Shown here: one piece after another, positions 25,291-34,145 of the stretch | Numbering within the stretch: position 1 is the first letter of the stretch | Layout: every line of letters starts with the position of its first letter | NCBI GenBank assembly: GCA_012517865.1 | Contig: JAAYUC010000012.1 | Span: 1 to 64,000, forward strand | DNA length: 64,000 nt | DNA from: Chloroflexota bacterium | Lineage (GTDB): Bacteria; Chloroflexota; Anaerolineae; Anaerolineales; Anaerolineaceae | Direction of reading: 5' to 3' | Position numbers and translations under genes: made by a program | The notes under the pieces: model-generated | What the model was told of the DNA's origin: nothing | Seen by the model: only the letters and a program-made list of their open reading frames with translations | The model's database searches: none

Positions 25291-25603
25291 ACAAAACTCC
25301 TTTAGAACGTGAGAATTTCCCGGAATTATATGGAGGGGCTTATCCCAATTGCCTTCAGCCGCTCTCACGTATTTTCAAGAACTCTCAAAGTCTATCAGAA
25401 AAGAAGCTGCTCTAACAACCGGGCAGGAAGTTACAGGCCTTACCGGCGTCTGGAGAGAACGGCTCTATGAAGCATAATGGGCATGCATGCGGCGCAAGAA
25501 GAGTGTGTTGCTGCCGCCCGACAATTGTGTAGAGAGCTTCCAGGCAATCTTTCCGTCGGCATGCTATACTTAGCTCAACTTCTCAAGGAATGAGGAAAAT
25601 ATC
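25291..25603. other. Divergent intergenic region (DUF4173-like gene / degV)
   Basis: This 313-nt gap has no convincing gene. It contains the 8-bp inverted pair ACGTGAGA (25307) and TCTCACGT (25363), far apart and of unclear meaning, and the degV promoter at its right end. The minus-strand promoter was not located with confidence. Confidence 0.55.
25562..25570 (+). promoter_or_regulatory. Extended -10 promoter of the DegV gene
   Basis: TGCTATACT: the TG at -15/-14 plus TATACT at 25565-25570. No good -35, which an extended -10 tolerates. It lies 33 nt before ATG 25604, with a normal leader. Confidence 0.6.
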
Positions 25604-26452
25604 ATGGGAAAAATCATCATCACGACAGATTCAAGCGCGTACCTGCCGCAGGAATACGCGGAACGCTACAACATTTCGGTTATTCCGCTCACCCTGAACT
25701 GGGACGGCAAAACCTATCGGGATGGCATTGACATTGGGGCTACCGAGTTTTACACACGCCTCTCTAAATCTCAGACACTCCCCACCACCAGCCAGGTGAC
25801 TGTGCAGCAGTATCTGGACTTTTTCAAGCCGCTGCTTGAGGCTGGCCATCAGGTGCTCCACACCGGCATCTCCACCGGAATCTCAGCCTCGATGAACTCC
25901 GCCCTCATCGCGAAAGAGGAATTGGGCAACCCGCAAGGTCTTGAAATTGTGGATTCCAAGCTGGTTTCCACCGCGCTTTCTTTCCTGGTACTCGCGCTGG
26001 CACGGGCCTCCGAAGAAGGCGCCAGTATGAAAGACCTGCTGGAACTTGTTCCGGTGGTCTATCCAAAAATTGGGGTTTACTTCACGGTGGACACCCTGGA
26101 ATACCTGCACAAAGGCGGGCGCATCAACACAGCCAAGCGCTTTTTGGGCACTGCGCTCAACATTAAACCGCTGCTCGAGATCCGCGACGGCAAAATTGAG
26201 GCAGTGGAAAGCGTCATATCCCGCAAAAAGGCTATCACCCGTATGCTTGAACTGGTCGAGAAACGCGTTGGCGACAGCACCCCCGTGCGAATCGGCCCAT
26301 TCCACGCGCTGTGCGAGGAAGAATGCCTGGCATTGGAAGCGCGGGCTGTGGAAATCCTGCATCCCATTGAGGTCATCCGTTCCGAAGTCAGTCCGGTCGT
26401 CGGCGCGCATGTCGGCCCCGGAACCCTATCCCTGGCCTGGATGGCTGGTTAA
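25604..26452 (+). CDS. DegV-family fatty-acid-binding protein
   Basis: 282 residues, family-typical. It begins IIITTDSSAYLPQEYAERY, and contains KSQTLPTTSQVT, HTGISTGISASMNSA and the C-terminal-domain hallmark YLHKGGRINTAKRFLGTALNIKP in pieces across 165-200. DegV proteins bind a fatty acid; in Firmicutes FakB homologues present fatty acids to the FakA kinase for acyl-phosphate formation. No fakA is in the window. It is monocistronic, bounded by an extended -10 promoter and a bidirectional terminator shared with the serpin gene. Confidence 0.93.
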   Translation: MGKIIITTDSSAYLPQEYAERYNISVIPLTLNWDGKTYRDGIDIGATEFYTRLSKSQTLPTTSQVTVQQYLDFFKPLLEAGHQVLHTGISTGISASMNSALIAKEELGNPQGLEIVDSKLVSTALSFLVLALARASEEGASMKDLLELVPVVYPKIGVYFTVDTLEYLHKGGRINTAKRFLGTALNIKPLLEIRDGKIEAVESVISRKKAITRMLELVEKRVGDSTPVRIGPFHALCEEECLALEARAVEILHPIEVIRSEVSPVVGAHVGPGTLSLAWMAG

Positions 26453-26471
26453 TACCACGTGTTCTTAATCC

Positions 26472-26508
26472 AAAAACAGCCGGTCTCTTAAGGCCGGCTG
26501 TTTTCTTT
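26472..26508. terminator. Bidirectional terminator between degV and the serpin gene
   Basis: An 11-bp stem (26473-26483 with 26494-26504) flanked by A's on the left and a T-rich run on the right, serving both converging genes. Confidence 0.9.
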
Positions 26509-26519
26509 TAGCAAAAATC

Positions 26520-27845
26520 TCAGCGGGGGTCTGCCAAACGCCCCATAAAGAGAATTGTGTTGGTCTGAATGTTGCGGATGAAGAACAAGAACGGGTGGTC
26601 GAAGTCAATTACATAGCTCTCCGCCGGCATTGAAGTCTGCCCGACCACAACGGCCGTGGCGGCTGCCGCTTCGGTGCCTTCTTCGTTCACATCCACATAA
26701 GCCTTGTGCAGCAGGTCAGAAATGTACAGGCTGCGGGTGGCTTCCATCCCCGAGAAGTCCGCGCTGCCGGGCTCGAAGGCGTCCACCATCCCCAGCGCCT
26801 TCATCGCGTCGCTGAGTCCGAAGGCGCTTTCGAGTTTGAACTTCGGCATGCTCAGCGTCACCGCGGCGCCTGATAATTCGTTCAAAATCGCCTCGAACCG
26901 CTCCGCGTCCAGGGATTTTTCAAATTCCGGCAGGCTGCCCTGGGCGGGCATCAGCAGTACCATCGAATAGGTCCCGCCTTCGTAGGGCAGTTCTACGGCT
27001 TTGAGGCCTTCATCGACGTAAGCGCGCATGGTTCGTTCCGCGTGCATCATGGGAACTTCGGCGCTGCTGCCGTCGGGCAGGCTAAATGCGCCCTGTGAGG
27101 TCAGAGCGGGGTCAAATTGATTCATCCAGGCTGCTTTGAAATAGACCGCGTTGGTCAGCACCAGTCGGGTCAGCGCGTTCAAAACCCCGGCGGGAATCAA
27201 ATCTTTGATTCTGTCGTTCGTTTGGGCGGCCACCCACAGATTGATTAACGCCCGGGCGTTCTCAGAATCCGCGAAATCTACCGCCTTCAGGTCGGCATTG
27301 TAGTAAGCCGACAGCGTATTCAGGAACTGCTCCGAAAGAACAAAACCTTTCTGACCCCACAGCTGATTGGCGACATTAAAAGCGAACGCAGGTTTTCCAT
27401 TAAACTCACTATCCTGCCCGAGCTTCAGGTTCAAGGTGTTCAGCGCGGCGTGTATTTCGCTATCAGGGAGTTCGACTGCCAGTGCTTGTTTCATCTGCTC
27501 CGCGGTCATTCCGGCCGCGCCGGCGTAGGTCATCATCAGCGCGGTGTAAATGCTGTAAGGGGAGTAAAAAAGGTTTCCGTCAGTGTCTGCCAGGTGCTGA
27601 TACAGCGCGAGCGCAAAGCGGTTATTGCTGGCCGCGGCGGCGCGCACAGCCTCCGCGCTTGCCTGCGGGTTGGTAATGTAGGCTTCTTTACCGGTAAATT
27701 GGAAATACTCAGCTTTCGGGACCTCCGGTTTTTCTGTGGGCGCAGGCGGCGTTGGCTGCGCGGGGACTTCTTGCAGCGGGGCGCATGCGCTCAGAATCAG
27801 CGCGAGCAGCAGCCCAAAACTGACCAGTTCTTGTAAATGTTTCAT
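26520..27845 (-). CDS. Lipoprotein serpin (serine protease inhibitor), inhibitory type
   Basis: 441 residues. Signal peptide with lipobox ILSAC (Cys21), a Pro/Thr linker, then a full serpin fold. Markers are NLFYSPYSIYTALMMTYAGA near the N-terminus, LVLTNAVYFKAAW, and YVDVNEEGTEAAAATA, followed by DHPFLFFIRNIQTNTILFMGR at the end. The hinge EEGTEAAAA is the small-residue pattern needed for loop insertion, so it should be inhibitory. Counting from the hinge puts P1-P1' at about Thr-Ser in GQTSMP, uncertain by one or two residues; that would target elastase-like or similar proteases. It acts outside the cell, tethered by lipid. Monocistronic. Confidence 0.95.
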   Translation of the reverse strand: MKHLQELVSFGLLLALILSACAPLQEVPAQPTPPAPTEKPEVPKAEYFQFTGKEAYITNPQASAEAVRAAAASNNRFALALYQHLADTDGNLFYSPYSIYTALMMTYAGAAGMTAEQMKQALAVELPDSEIHAALNTLNLKLGQDSEFNGKPAFAFNVANQLWGQKGFVLSEQFLNTLSAYYNADLKAVDFADSENARALINLWVAAQTNDRIKDLIPAGVLNALTRLVLTNAVYFKAAWMNQFDPALTSQGAFSLPDGSSAEVPMMHAERTMRAYVDEGLKAVELPYEGGTYSMVLLMPAQGSLPEFEKSLDAERFEAILNELSGAAVTLSMPKFKLESAFGLSDAMKALGMVDAFEPGSADFSGMEATRSLYISDLLHKAYVDVNEEGTEAAAATAVVVGQTSMPAESYVIDFDHPFLFFIRNIQTNTILFMGRLADPR

Positions 27846-27897
27846 AGCATCCTCCGTGCTAAAGGCTGTGAATACCAGCTCTGCCCAATAGACGCGG

Positions 27898-27925
27898 AAA
27901 AAGCCGCGAATGTTCCTCGCGGCTT
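27898..27925 (-). terminator. Terminator after the YdcF-like gene
   Basis: A 9-bp stem (27901-27909 with 27917-27925) and a 7-nt loop. On the minus strand it is followed by TTTTTCC. Confidence 0.8.
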
Positions 27926-27979
27926 ATTCTGTCTATACGCGGAGCCTGAACAGAGCGCCGTGTTTTCGCGCGTCTATCC

Positions 27980-28828
27980 TCAGCGCAGCAGCCCGGAAAG
28001 TGAGGGCAGCTTAATATCCAGCGAGTCCCACAGGAATTTGACCCTGTAGAAGAAAATCCCCAGATATTCGCGCATAATCAGCGTCGTCTGGCCGAAAGTG
28101 CTGCCGTCCGGCATCACATGCGTCAGGATGGTCTTCCAATCCCAACGCATCAGGTCTTCCCACGAGCGCAGGGTGACGGTATAGTCCACGGGCGCCGGGA
28201 TAAGGCTGATTTCAGGCGAAGCAAACATCATCAGCGCCCTGGGCATGTGCGCGGCTGAAGTGACCAAAATCACCGTCCGGATTTCCTTTTCAGCGAAAAT
28301 CGCTTTGGTAAAGAACGCATCCTCGGCGGTATTCTGAGACTGCTTTTGCAGCACCAAAGCTTCCTGCGGAATGCCAAGCCCAAGCAAGAAGGCCTGCATT
28401 TCCTCTGCGGGCGTGGTGCCGCGCGCCTGGCTGTAGCTCATATTCCCGCCGGAGAGAATAATCAACGGCGCGGCCCCGGCTTTGTACAGCTGCGCGGCAT
28501 AGAGGACCCGGTCGCCGGCGGAATTCACTTCCACCATCTGACGGGGCGTATCCGCCGCTTCTGTGCCCCCACCCAGCAGCACAATGGCATCCGCCTTAAT
28601 CTCCGCTGCTGGCGGCATGTAGCGCCATTCCAACGAGCGCGTGAGGAAAGCTGAGAAATACGCATTGCCAGCGGCGCTGACAAGGATGAGGCTGATAAGT
28701 ACCAGCCAGATAGCAGCCTTGGGCTTCTTGCGAATCAGGAACAGCGCCAGGAAAAGCAGGATGGCGGTAAGCCCGGCTGGCAAAACAAACTGCGGCAGTA
28801 CTTTTGAAAGGTAAGCGATCATATCCAA
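27980..28828 (-). CDS. YdcF/ElyC/SanA-like DUF218 membrane protein
   Basis: 282 residues. Two to three N-terminal membrane helices (about 12-60) are followed by a DUF218 domain: ADAIVLLGGGTE, then VLYAAQLYKAGAAPLIILSGGN, then SQNTAEDAFFTKAIFAEKEIRTVILVTSAAHMPRA in successive pieces. These are the standard motifs of the ElyC/SanA/YdcF group, some of which affect envelope integrity in enterobacteria through undecaprenyl-phosphate use. The soluble domain should lie outside the membrane or at its face. Start supported by AAGGAG 6 nt upstream. A terminator lies at each side. Confidence 0.9.
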   Translation of the reverse strand: MDMIAYLSKVLPQFVLPAGLTAILLFLALFLIRKKPKAAIWLVLISLILVSAAGNAYFSAFLTRSLEWRYMPPAAEIKADAIVLLGGGTEAADTPRQMVEVNSAGDRVLYAAQLYKAGAAPLIILSGGNMSYSQARGTTPAEEMQAFLLGLGIPQEALVLQKQSQNTAEDAFFTKAIFAEKEIRTVILVTSAAHMPRALMMFASPEISLIPAPVDYTVTLRSWEDLMRWDWKTILTHVMPDGSTFGQTTLIMREYLGIFFYRVKFLWDSLDIKLPSLSGLLR

Positions 28829-28893
28829 CTCCTTAAGAAAGCTCTCCCTTATTATGTTGCAAGAAACAAGCCCGTTTTTTGATTAACTCCAAC

Positions 28894-28921
28894 AAAAAAA
28901 GCGCGGAGAGTATCTCCGCGC
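28894..28921 (-). terminator. Terminator after the GH1-like gene
   Basis: A 9-bp stem (28901-28909 with 28913-28921), 3-nt loop, followed on the minus strand by seven T. Confidence 0.9.
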
Positions 28922-28948
28922 GGCGGTCGGCCTGGCGAACCCCAACTC

Positions 28949-30244
28949 TCAGACCGGAAAAATCCGGTCAAAGATTTCCGGGCAGTGTTTCTCGACCATT
29001 TCAGAGGACAGGCTTCCGGTACGGCAGATTTCGGCGTAGAGGTCGGCGCTTTGCCGGCGCGCTCGCTGCTGCGTTTGGGGGTCCACCGACCAGAGGCCGT
29101 ATTTCGCGCTCCAGCCCTGCTCCCAGGCGAAATGGTCAACCAGGCTCCAATGGAGATATCCGCGCACCGGCGCGTTATTGTTCACCATGTGCCACAGAGC
29201 ATGCACATGCTCAATCAGGAATCTGCGCCGGAATTCGTCGGCGGTTTCATCGCAGGTGTTGGCGGTGATGTACATCGGCAGGTCAAATTTCCAGCCCCAT
29301 TTGATTGCCTCGCGCAAACCGTCCGGGTCATTGGCTGTTCGGCCGATTTCCTGGGCCTCTGCCAGGTCTGACTGCCCGGGTTCCGCGCCTTTTTTCTTTT
29401 TCGCAGTCGGGGAGGGTCGCGCGTTTTCGCGCGAGAAATAATCAATGCCGAGGAAATCCAGAGTGCCCTTTAGCTGGGGAAGGTTTTCCCGCAGATTTCC
29501 AAGCTCCAACCTGCCGGTGCGGAATGCCAGCGCGAAAGCCCCGCGCGGGAGTTCCGCGCGCGGTTTGCCCTGCCCCACCCCGGTCCAAACCTGGGTAAAG
29601 CCAAGCTGCGCTTCCGGCTGCAAAGCATGCACAGCCTGGTGCGCCGCGGCATGCGCTTTTGCCAAATTCATCAGGGCTCTGGCGGCCGCCGTCACATCCC
29701 GCTTGCCGGGCGGAAAAGTACCCGCTTGGTAAGCCGCCCGGATATAAGCCTCTGGAGAGGCAAAGCTAATCCACAGCGCGCAGTGCGCCTTAAGTGCCTC
29801 TACCACCCTGCGCGCGTAATTCACATAATAGTCCACCGACTGTTCATTTTCCCAGCCGCCCGCTTCCGCCAGCCACAGCGGATTGGTATAGTGGTGCAGG
29901 CACACAATCGGGATGATGCCGCGCTGCTTAAGCCCAAGCAGCATGTCGCGGTAGCGGTCCAGAGCGGGTTCATCCCAGCGGTCTAATTCCGGCTGCACGC
30001 GCGCCCATTCTATGGAAAAGCGCAGCGCTTTTTGGTAGCTCTCCTCCGCGCGATCAAAATCCTCGCGCCAGCGCCCCGACCACCATTCACAGCCGCGGCC
30101 AACGCGGCTTCCATCCGCAATATGACCAGGCTGCTGTTCCCACTCAGACCAATCGCTGGTCGGGCTGGCGCCTTCCACACAGTGCGCGGCAGCAGCGCTG
30201 CCCCACAAAAAGCCCGCCGGAAAGTTAAAGGTTGCCTTCGGCAT
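28949..30244 (-). CDS. Glycoside hydrolase family 1 protein lacking both catalytic glutamates (pseudo-glycosidase)
   Basis: 431 residues from ATG 30244, preceded by GGAGG. The fold is clear GH1: FPAGFLWGSAAAAHCVEG at the N-terminus, HHYTNPLWLAEAGGWEN, DFLGIDYF, GYLHWSLVDHFAWEQGW and KYGLWSVD. The acid/base motif, normally T-F/L-N-E-P, reads SFASPE: Ser163 replaces Glu. The nucleophile motif, normally I-T-E-N-G, reads ITANT: Ala328 replaces Glu. The usual Gln of the first motif is His, and NFEW is HFAW. Retaining hydrolysis is therefore not expected; a binding, regulatory or different catalytic role is possible. The reading frame is intact, so this is not simple decay. Confidence 0.9.
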   Translation of the reverse strand: MPKATFNFPAGFLWGSAAAAHCVEGASPTSDWSEWEQQPGHIADGSRVGRGCEWWSGRWREDFDRAEESYQKALRFSIEWARVQPELDRWDEPALDRYRDMLLGLKQRGIIPIVCLHHYTNPLWLAEAGGWENEQSVDYYVNYARRVVEALKAHCALWISFASPEAYIRAAYQAGTFPPGKRDVTAAARALMNLAKAHAAAHQAVHALQPEAQLGFTQVWTGVGQGKPRAELPRGAFALAFRTGRLELGNLRENLPQLKGTLDFLGIDYFSRENARPSPTAKKKKGAEPGQSDLAEAQEIGRTANDPDGLREAIKWGWKFDLPMYITANTCDETADEFRRRFLIEHVHALWHMVNNNAPVRGYLHWSLVDHFAWEQGWSAKYGLWSVDPQTQQRARRQSADLYAEICRTGSLSSEMVEKHCPEIFDRIFPV

Positions 30245-30325
30245 ATCCGCCTCCATACTGGTTGCTGCCCTCATTTTAACCGCTTTCTTTCCAGGCGGGC
30301 TCACACACAAGTCATACCCGGCGGT

Positions 30326-31855
30326 TTAACTGCTTTTCAGGCGCGGAGCCCAATCCGGGGCGTTGATTCGCGCGTGCGTGATGAAAAGCGGCGGATATTC
30401 CCCTGACTGCAGCCACATTCCCACTGGTACCTGTCCGGGCTGCGCGGGTTCGCCTGCCGGCGTCAGCAGATGGCCTTGCGCGTTCAGTTTCCAAAGCGCG
30501 CCTTCCTGCGCTTCCAGACGTTCCGAAAAGATAAGCCTCAGATTCGGGTCGACCTCGCAGGTCAGGCCTGTCAGACGCTCCGTGCCCAGTTCCATCATCT
30601 CCTGCGCGAATCTCGCGGCTGACAGCGGCTGCGCGGAGGAGGGCGTCAGAAACACCCCGCTAGCGCAGTCCACCGCGACGCCGCTGAAAGGGTCTCCGAT
30701 GAAAAGCCCAGCTGCCTCAGCCAGCAGGTCGGTGCTTTGCCAGATAGCGCTCAGCTTAAAGACCAGGTCTGCCGGCACTGAACGGGCTGTCCAGGCGTTG
30801 CCGTTATAAATCTTTAAAGTCCCTTCCGGGTAAGACAGCTTTTCATCCACCGCCAGAAGGTAATAATTCGAGGCGCTGATGGCGCCAGTGCGGGTGAAAA
30901 CCAGCCAGTAGAGCGTGTCCGCGTCAAGCTGGGGAGGATTGGAAAAAGTAAACACTGTCCATGGATAGGCTTCGGAGGCGAGCGACGCGCCGGATATAAT
31001 CGCGGACGCCAAATCCACGCCGGATGGGCTGCCGCTGCCGTTATCTGCCTGCAGCGCGACTTTAATCGCATCGCCCGGGCTGCCGTAACGCCTCAGGCGG
31101 GCCTGCATCTGCGCGGGGAGGGCGGCACTGCCGGCGGTGCGAAAGGACTGCCCTACCCGCTGGAACGAAGTGCTGTTGCCCAGGCTCTGGCTGCCCTGCT
31201 GGCTGGAGGTGTTCCCAAAAAGACCTGCGGGCGGCTGGTAAACGCGCCATGCCAGGCGGGCAAACCATCCCAGGCAGTCCAGATACACCGGTCCTTCGGA
31301 TTCCTCCCGCGGCACTGGAATGCCTTCCTGTTGAATATCGCGCAGAATCATGCGCGCGGAGGGCTGCCCGCAGCAGGCGAGCGTGCGGTCGCGCAACTGC
31401 AGCGCAGCGCTTGCGGACATCAGGCCGCGTTCCATCAGCAGCTCTTTACGCCCGAAAACCGCCGCGCTGGTCGTGTCTTCCGCCCATTCCGTCTGATTTA
31501 CCTCTCCGAAACTTCCGCCGTCCGGACTTAGCTCTGTGTATCTAACGGCAACCCGGTTGGCCATATCATCCAGCGAACGGGAAATCCGACATGCGACTTC
31601 GTCTTGCGCCGCGCTGTGAACGTAACCCCACCAGACCAGACTGCCCAGCTGGTTGTAAACACGCACCGACTTGCCTATCAGTTCCGACCACTGCGCAAAG
31701 CCGCCTGCGGCATTTTCCATGACGACGCGCGCCCTGTCGCAGCCGCCCGCGGCTTTCCAGGAGAGCATGCTTACCCGCAGCGCGCCCGGAACAAGCACCG
31801 GCGTGCCGTCATTTTCGGCTATGAACGCCTGAAATGCATGCCGATTTATCTCCAT
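30326..31855 (-). CDS. Phage tail/baseplate-type protein
   Basis: 509 residues from ATG 31855. The N-terminal 110 residues (VRVYNQLGSLVWWGYVHS, then RISRSLDDMANRVAVRYTE) resemble hub-like tail proteins that define a local coordinate and reference frame. Central residues 210-400 look like a beta-sandwich carbohydrate- or receptor-binding insert (VALQADNGSGSPSG, WLVFTRTGAISASNYYLLAV). The C-terminus again resembles tail protein with LIFSERLEAQEG. It is the last gene of the cassette, 7 nt after its upstream neighbour. The exact family is not recognised. Role as a tail-tip or adhesion component is inferred from position and pattern. Confidence 0.65.
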   Translation of the reverse strand: MEINRHAFQAFIAENDGTPVLVPGALRVSMLSWKAAGGCDRARVVMENAAGGFAQWSELIGKSVRVYNQLGSLVWWGYVHSAAQDEVACRISRSLDDMANRVAVRYTELSPDGGSFGEVNQTEWAEDTTSAAVFGRKELLMERGLMSASAALQLRDRTLACCGQPSARMILRDIQQEGIPVPREESEGPVYLDCLGWFARLAWRVYQPPAGLFGNTSSQQGSQSLGNSTSFQRVGQSFRTAGSAALPAQMQARLRRYGSPGDAIKVALQADNGSGSPSGVDLASAIISGASLASEAYPWTVFTFSNPPQLDADTLYWLVFTRTGAISASNYYLLAVDEKLSYPEGTLKIYNGNAWTARSVPADLVFKLSAIWQSTDLLAEAAGLFIGDPFSGVAVDCASGVFLTPSSAQPLSAARFAQEMMELGTERLTGLTCEVDPNLRLIFSERLEAQEGALWKLNAQGHLLTPAGEPAQPGQVPVGMWLQSGEYPPLFITHARINAPDWAPRLKSS

Positions 31856-31862
31856 GCTCGCC

Positions 31863-33215
31863 TCACAATATCTGCCGGCGGCTGCGCCACCAGGCCTGCA
31901 AGCCGATGGAAGCCTGCGTGGGTGCCATGCCGTCCTCATCCACCTGGAAGAAATAAAACCAGGAACGAACGCCGGCGGGCAGCCCAAACCAGGTTCCTAC
32001 CCGTTCATGCGCGCGCAGCTGCTGCCCGTCAGTGAGCGAAAAGCTTTCGCGCGCGAACCCGTCATCCATCAAACGCGAGCCCGCGGCAAGGCCTGCGGGA
32101 AAATTAAACCAGGCAAAATCATCCTGAGGCAGCAAGCTCAGGTCGTCAATATTGATTGTATGGCTTCCGGCAGCCGGGATAAATGCCTGGAGGCTGAGAT
32201 GAAGCGCGGCAGGCGCGTAGCGCGGACTGAGCGCGCCAAATGGAAGGCGCAGCGGCGCGAGCGCCAAAAAACCGGCGCCCGACTGCGCTGCCGCCGCCGG
32301 GGTTTGGCACAGCGCCGGCCCCGCGGATGCACCAGCCTGGCGGAGCTCAAGGCGGAAACGCGCCCCATCAGCCGCAAGGGGAGTTTGAAAACGCAATAGC
32401 GGTAAGAACATCCGTCCGCCCAACGCGGCCAGCTGGGAGTAGCTCAGTTCCCAACCCGCCGCGTCCTGCCAGCTTCCGTCTGGCACGCTAAAACGCCCGT
32501 AAGCGCCGTTGGAAGCGCCCGCTGATGTGATAATCTCCGCTTCTGCCGCATATTCGCCCTCTAGAGTCAGCAGCGGTTTTTCGGTGCTGGCGCGTTCATG
32601 AAACGCGCCCACAAAAAGCTGGCGCAGGCTCTTATTGCTGTTATTGGTAACCTGAAGCCGCAGCGGCGCGGGCAGGTCGCTCTCCAACCCGGCGGTATTG
32701 ATGTAAAAATAGTTGTCGTTACCGGCTGAGAGGCTGTCATCAAGGTTCTTCAAGCCGACGCTGTATCCGCTGCTGCCGCTGTTCGCCAGGCTGAGCGTCT
32801 GTTCCGCGCCATCAAAACAGTTCCGCCGCGTAATCACCAAATCAACGGCCATCGCGCCGCTTTCTTCATACACCAACGCGCCGGGCAGGGTTTGCAGCTC
32901 CGCGTGCAGCAAACGGGTATAAACCGGACCGGCGCTTTCAGGTGGAAAGGCGCGCAGGTAGATAGCATGACCAATTCCATGCTCGCTGTTGAGACGCACA
33001 AGCTCCGCGATGCGCTCCAATCGGCGTATGACCGCCCGCAGTTCGGCCGGGCTCCCGCGCAAACCGATGCGCAGAGTCTCGCTGACGCATTCAGCCGGCC
33101 TGCAAATGGGGTCGTACTGCGTGCCCAGCAGACCGGGTTCCATCGGGCCTTCATGGATGCAGTACCAGGCGCTCTCCTCAGGGTCCGCCAGGTTTCCCAG
33201 GTCCAGCCGGCTCAT
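31863..33215 (-). CDS. Phage tail-type structural protein
   Basis: 450 residues from ATG 33215, which overlaps the connector stop (ATGA) and has GGAAGG upstream. The start MSRLDLGNLADPEESAWYCI is followed by a Val/Ile/Leu-rich beta region. Residues about 120-200 (VYEESGAMAVDLVITRRNCF, then YFYINTAGLESDLPAPL) resemble distal-tail (Dit-like) proteins, in which a first domain forms the ring and a second is carbohydrate-binding. The rest is beta-rich and Ala/Gly-rich. Assigned by position between connector and tip and by general pattern. Confidence 0.6.
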   Translation of the reverse strand: MSRLDLGNLADPEESAWYCIHEGPMEPGLLGTQYDPICRPAECVSETLRIGLRGSPAELRAVIRRLERIAELVRLNSEHGIGHAIYLRAFPPESAGPVYTRLLHAELQTLPGALVYEESGAMAVDLVITRRNCFDGAEQTLSLANSGSSGYSVGLKNLDDSLSAGNDNYFYINTAGLESDLPAPLRLQVTNNSNKSLRQLFVGAFHERASTEKPLLTLEGEYAAEAEIITSAGASNGAYGRFSVPDGSWQDAAGWELSYSQLAALGGRMFLPLLRFQTPLAADGARFRLELRQAGASAGPALCQTPAAAAQSGAGFLALAPLRLPFGALSPRYAPAALHLSLQAFIPAAGSHTINIDDLSLLPQDDFAWFNFPAGLAAGSRLMDDGFARESFSLTDGQQLRAHERVGTWFGLPAGVRSWFYFFQVDEDGMAPTQASIGLQAWWRSRRQIL

Positions 33216-33652
33216 GCCCCACCTTCCTGCCGCCAATGCGGGCTTTCATTCCATTCCCAGGCCCCGAAAGGCTGACTGGATGCGCTTTGCAGCGTCAGCA
33301 GCCGCAGCCGGTCCAGCCCCGCGTCAAACTGACGGGAGAGGTGCGCGCACCACAATCGCAGCGTCTCCTCCCGCCCGATTGCGCTTGCAAAGCCGCCCAG
33401 CCGTTTTCGCAGGCTGAAGTCCAATGCGAAGGCAGCCGCGCCGCACAAAAGCACCGGCAGGCATTGGTCCGGCAGGGTGCTGACCTGCGCGCTGTCCAGG
33501 CCTGCCAGCGTGTACTGCGTGCCAAGGAACGCGTTCATCCCAGCCAGGGCTTCGCGCACAGCTTCGGTTTGGGTATCGGCGGGAATAACAAGGTTCTGGG
33601 GGTCCAGAAACTGTTGGTTCAGTCTGTCGCGCAGGTCGCTAAGCGTTGGCAT
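33212..33652 (-). CDS. Probable phage head-tail connector protein
   Basis: 146 residues. Start ATG 33652 has a strong AAAGGAGG. The protein is helical: MPTLSDLRDRLNQQFLDPQN, then PVLLCGAAAFALDFSLRKRL. That size, helical content and place after the capsid gene fit the gp6/gp15-type adaptor that joins portal to tail. It overlaps the preceding 67-residue gene by 14 bp and the following tail gene by 4 bp. No sequence motif is diagnostic, so the call leans on gene order. Confidence 0.55.
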   Translation of the reverse strand: MPTLSDLRDRLNQQFLDPQNLVIPADTQTEAVREALAGMNAFLGTQYTLAGLDSAQVSTLPDQCLPVLLCGAAAFALDFSLRKRLGGFASAIGREETLRLWCAHLSRQFDAGLDRLRLLTLQSASSQPFGAWEWNESPHWRQEGGA

Positions 33653-33842
33653 GGCTGCCTCCTTTGGCCGGGCTGGTCTTTTTCCCGCGGCGCAGCAGAT
33701 GCTGATAATCCGCCGGATAAAAAGTCTGTTTTTTTCCGCTGCTGTCCACAATTACCAGCTCGCCGTTCTCCCGCACCGCGCAGCCAAGCGGGTTTGGCCC
33801 TGCCAGCGCTTCCGCGATTGTCCTGATATCCATACGCTCCAT
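33639..33842 (-). CDS. Small phage-cassette protein, unknown
   Basis: 67 residues. A GGAG at good distance precedes ATG 33842 (an alternative start is Met4). It has a helical N-terminus (IRTIAEALAG) and a beta-like centre (VRENGELVIVDSSGKKQTFYP), ending in a basic tail. No family recognised. It overlaps the connector gene by 14 bp. Confidence 0.55.
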   Translation of the reverse strand: MERMDIRTIAEALAGPNPLGCAVRENGELVIVDSSGKKQTFYPADYQHLLRRGKKTSPAKGGSHANA

Positions 33843-33882
33843 TTTTCACACTCCTATGCTTTTCGCGAGAATGAGGTGGTTC

Positions 33883-33910
33883 GCGGGCGCCTGGTCTTGC
33901 AGGCGCCCGC
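33883..33910 (-). other. Perfect hairpin between holin-like and small phage gene
   Basis: GCGGGCGCCT (33883-33892) pairs with AGGCGCCCGC (33901-33910), a 10-bp stem with an 8-nt loop. No T-run follows on the minus strand. It could attenuate transcription or process the message between head and tail genes. Confidence 0.5.
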
Positions 33911-33919
33911 ATGCCGCTA

Positions 33920-34114
33920 CTATTCTCTTTTCCCGGCCAGTCCATCTTCCAGGGCGGTGCCCAGGATGTAAGCGACCAGCACTGAAAGGATGCCTGCCAG
34001 TTCACCCGCTTCAAGCGGAAAATCCGGCTTCCAGGCCTTGACCACCAACACTACCAGACCCATCAGGGCAGCCCAAAACTTACGGGAGCCCAACAGCACT
34101 TTCCATTTTGGCAT
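33920..34114 (-). CDS. Holin-like small membrane protein
   Basis: 64 residues from ATG 34114 with AAGGAGA upstream. Two hydrophobic helices, about 11-25 (FWAALMGLVVLVVKAW) and 37-53 (GILSVLVAYILGTALEDG), a short turn, and a charged C-terminus (LAGKRE). This is the architecture of class II holins. It lies in the same operon as the GH25 lysozyme gene, though four genes away. Pore formation for lysis is inferred. Confidence 0.6.
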   Translation of the reverse strand: MPKWKVLLGSRKFWAALMGLVVLVVKAWKPDFPLEAGELAGILSVLVAYILGTALEDGLAGKRE

Positions 34115-34145
34115 TTCTCTCTCCTTTGCGGCGCGCATAAATCGC

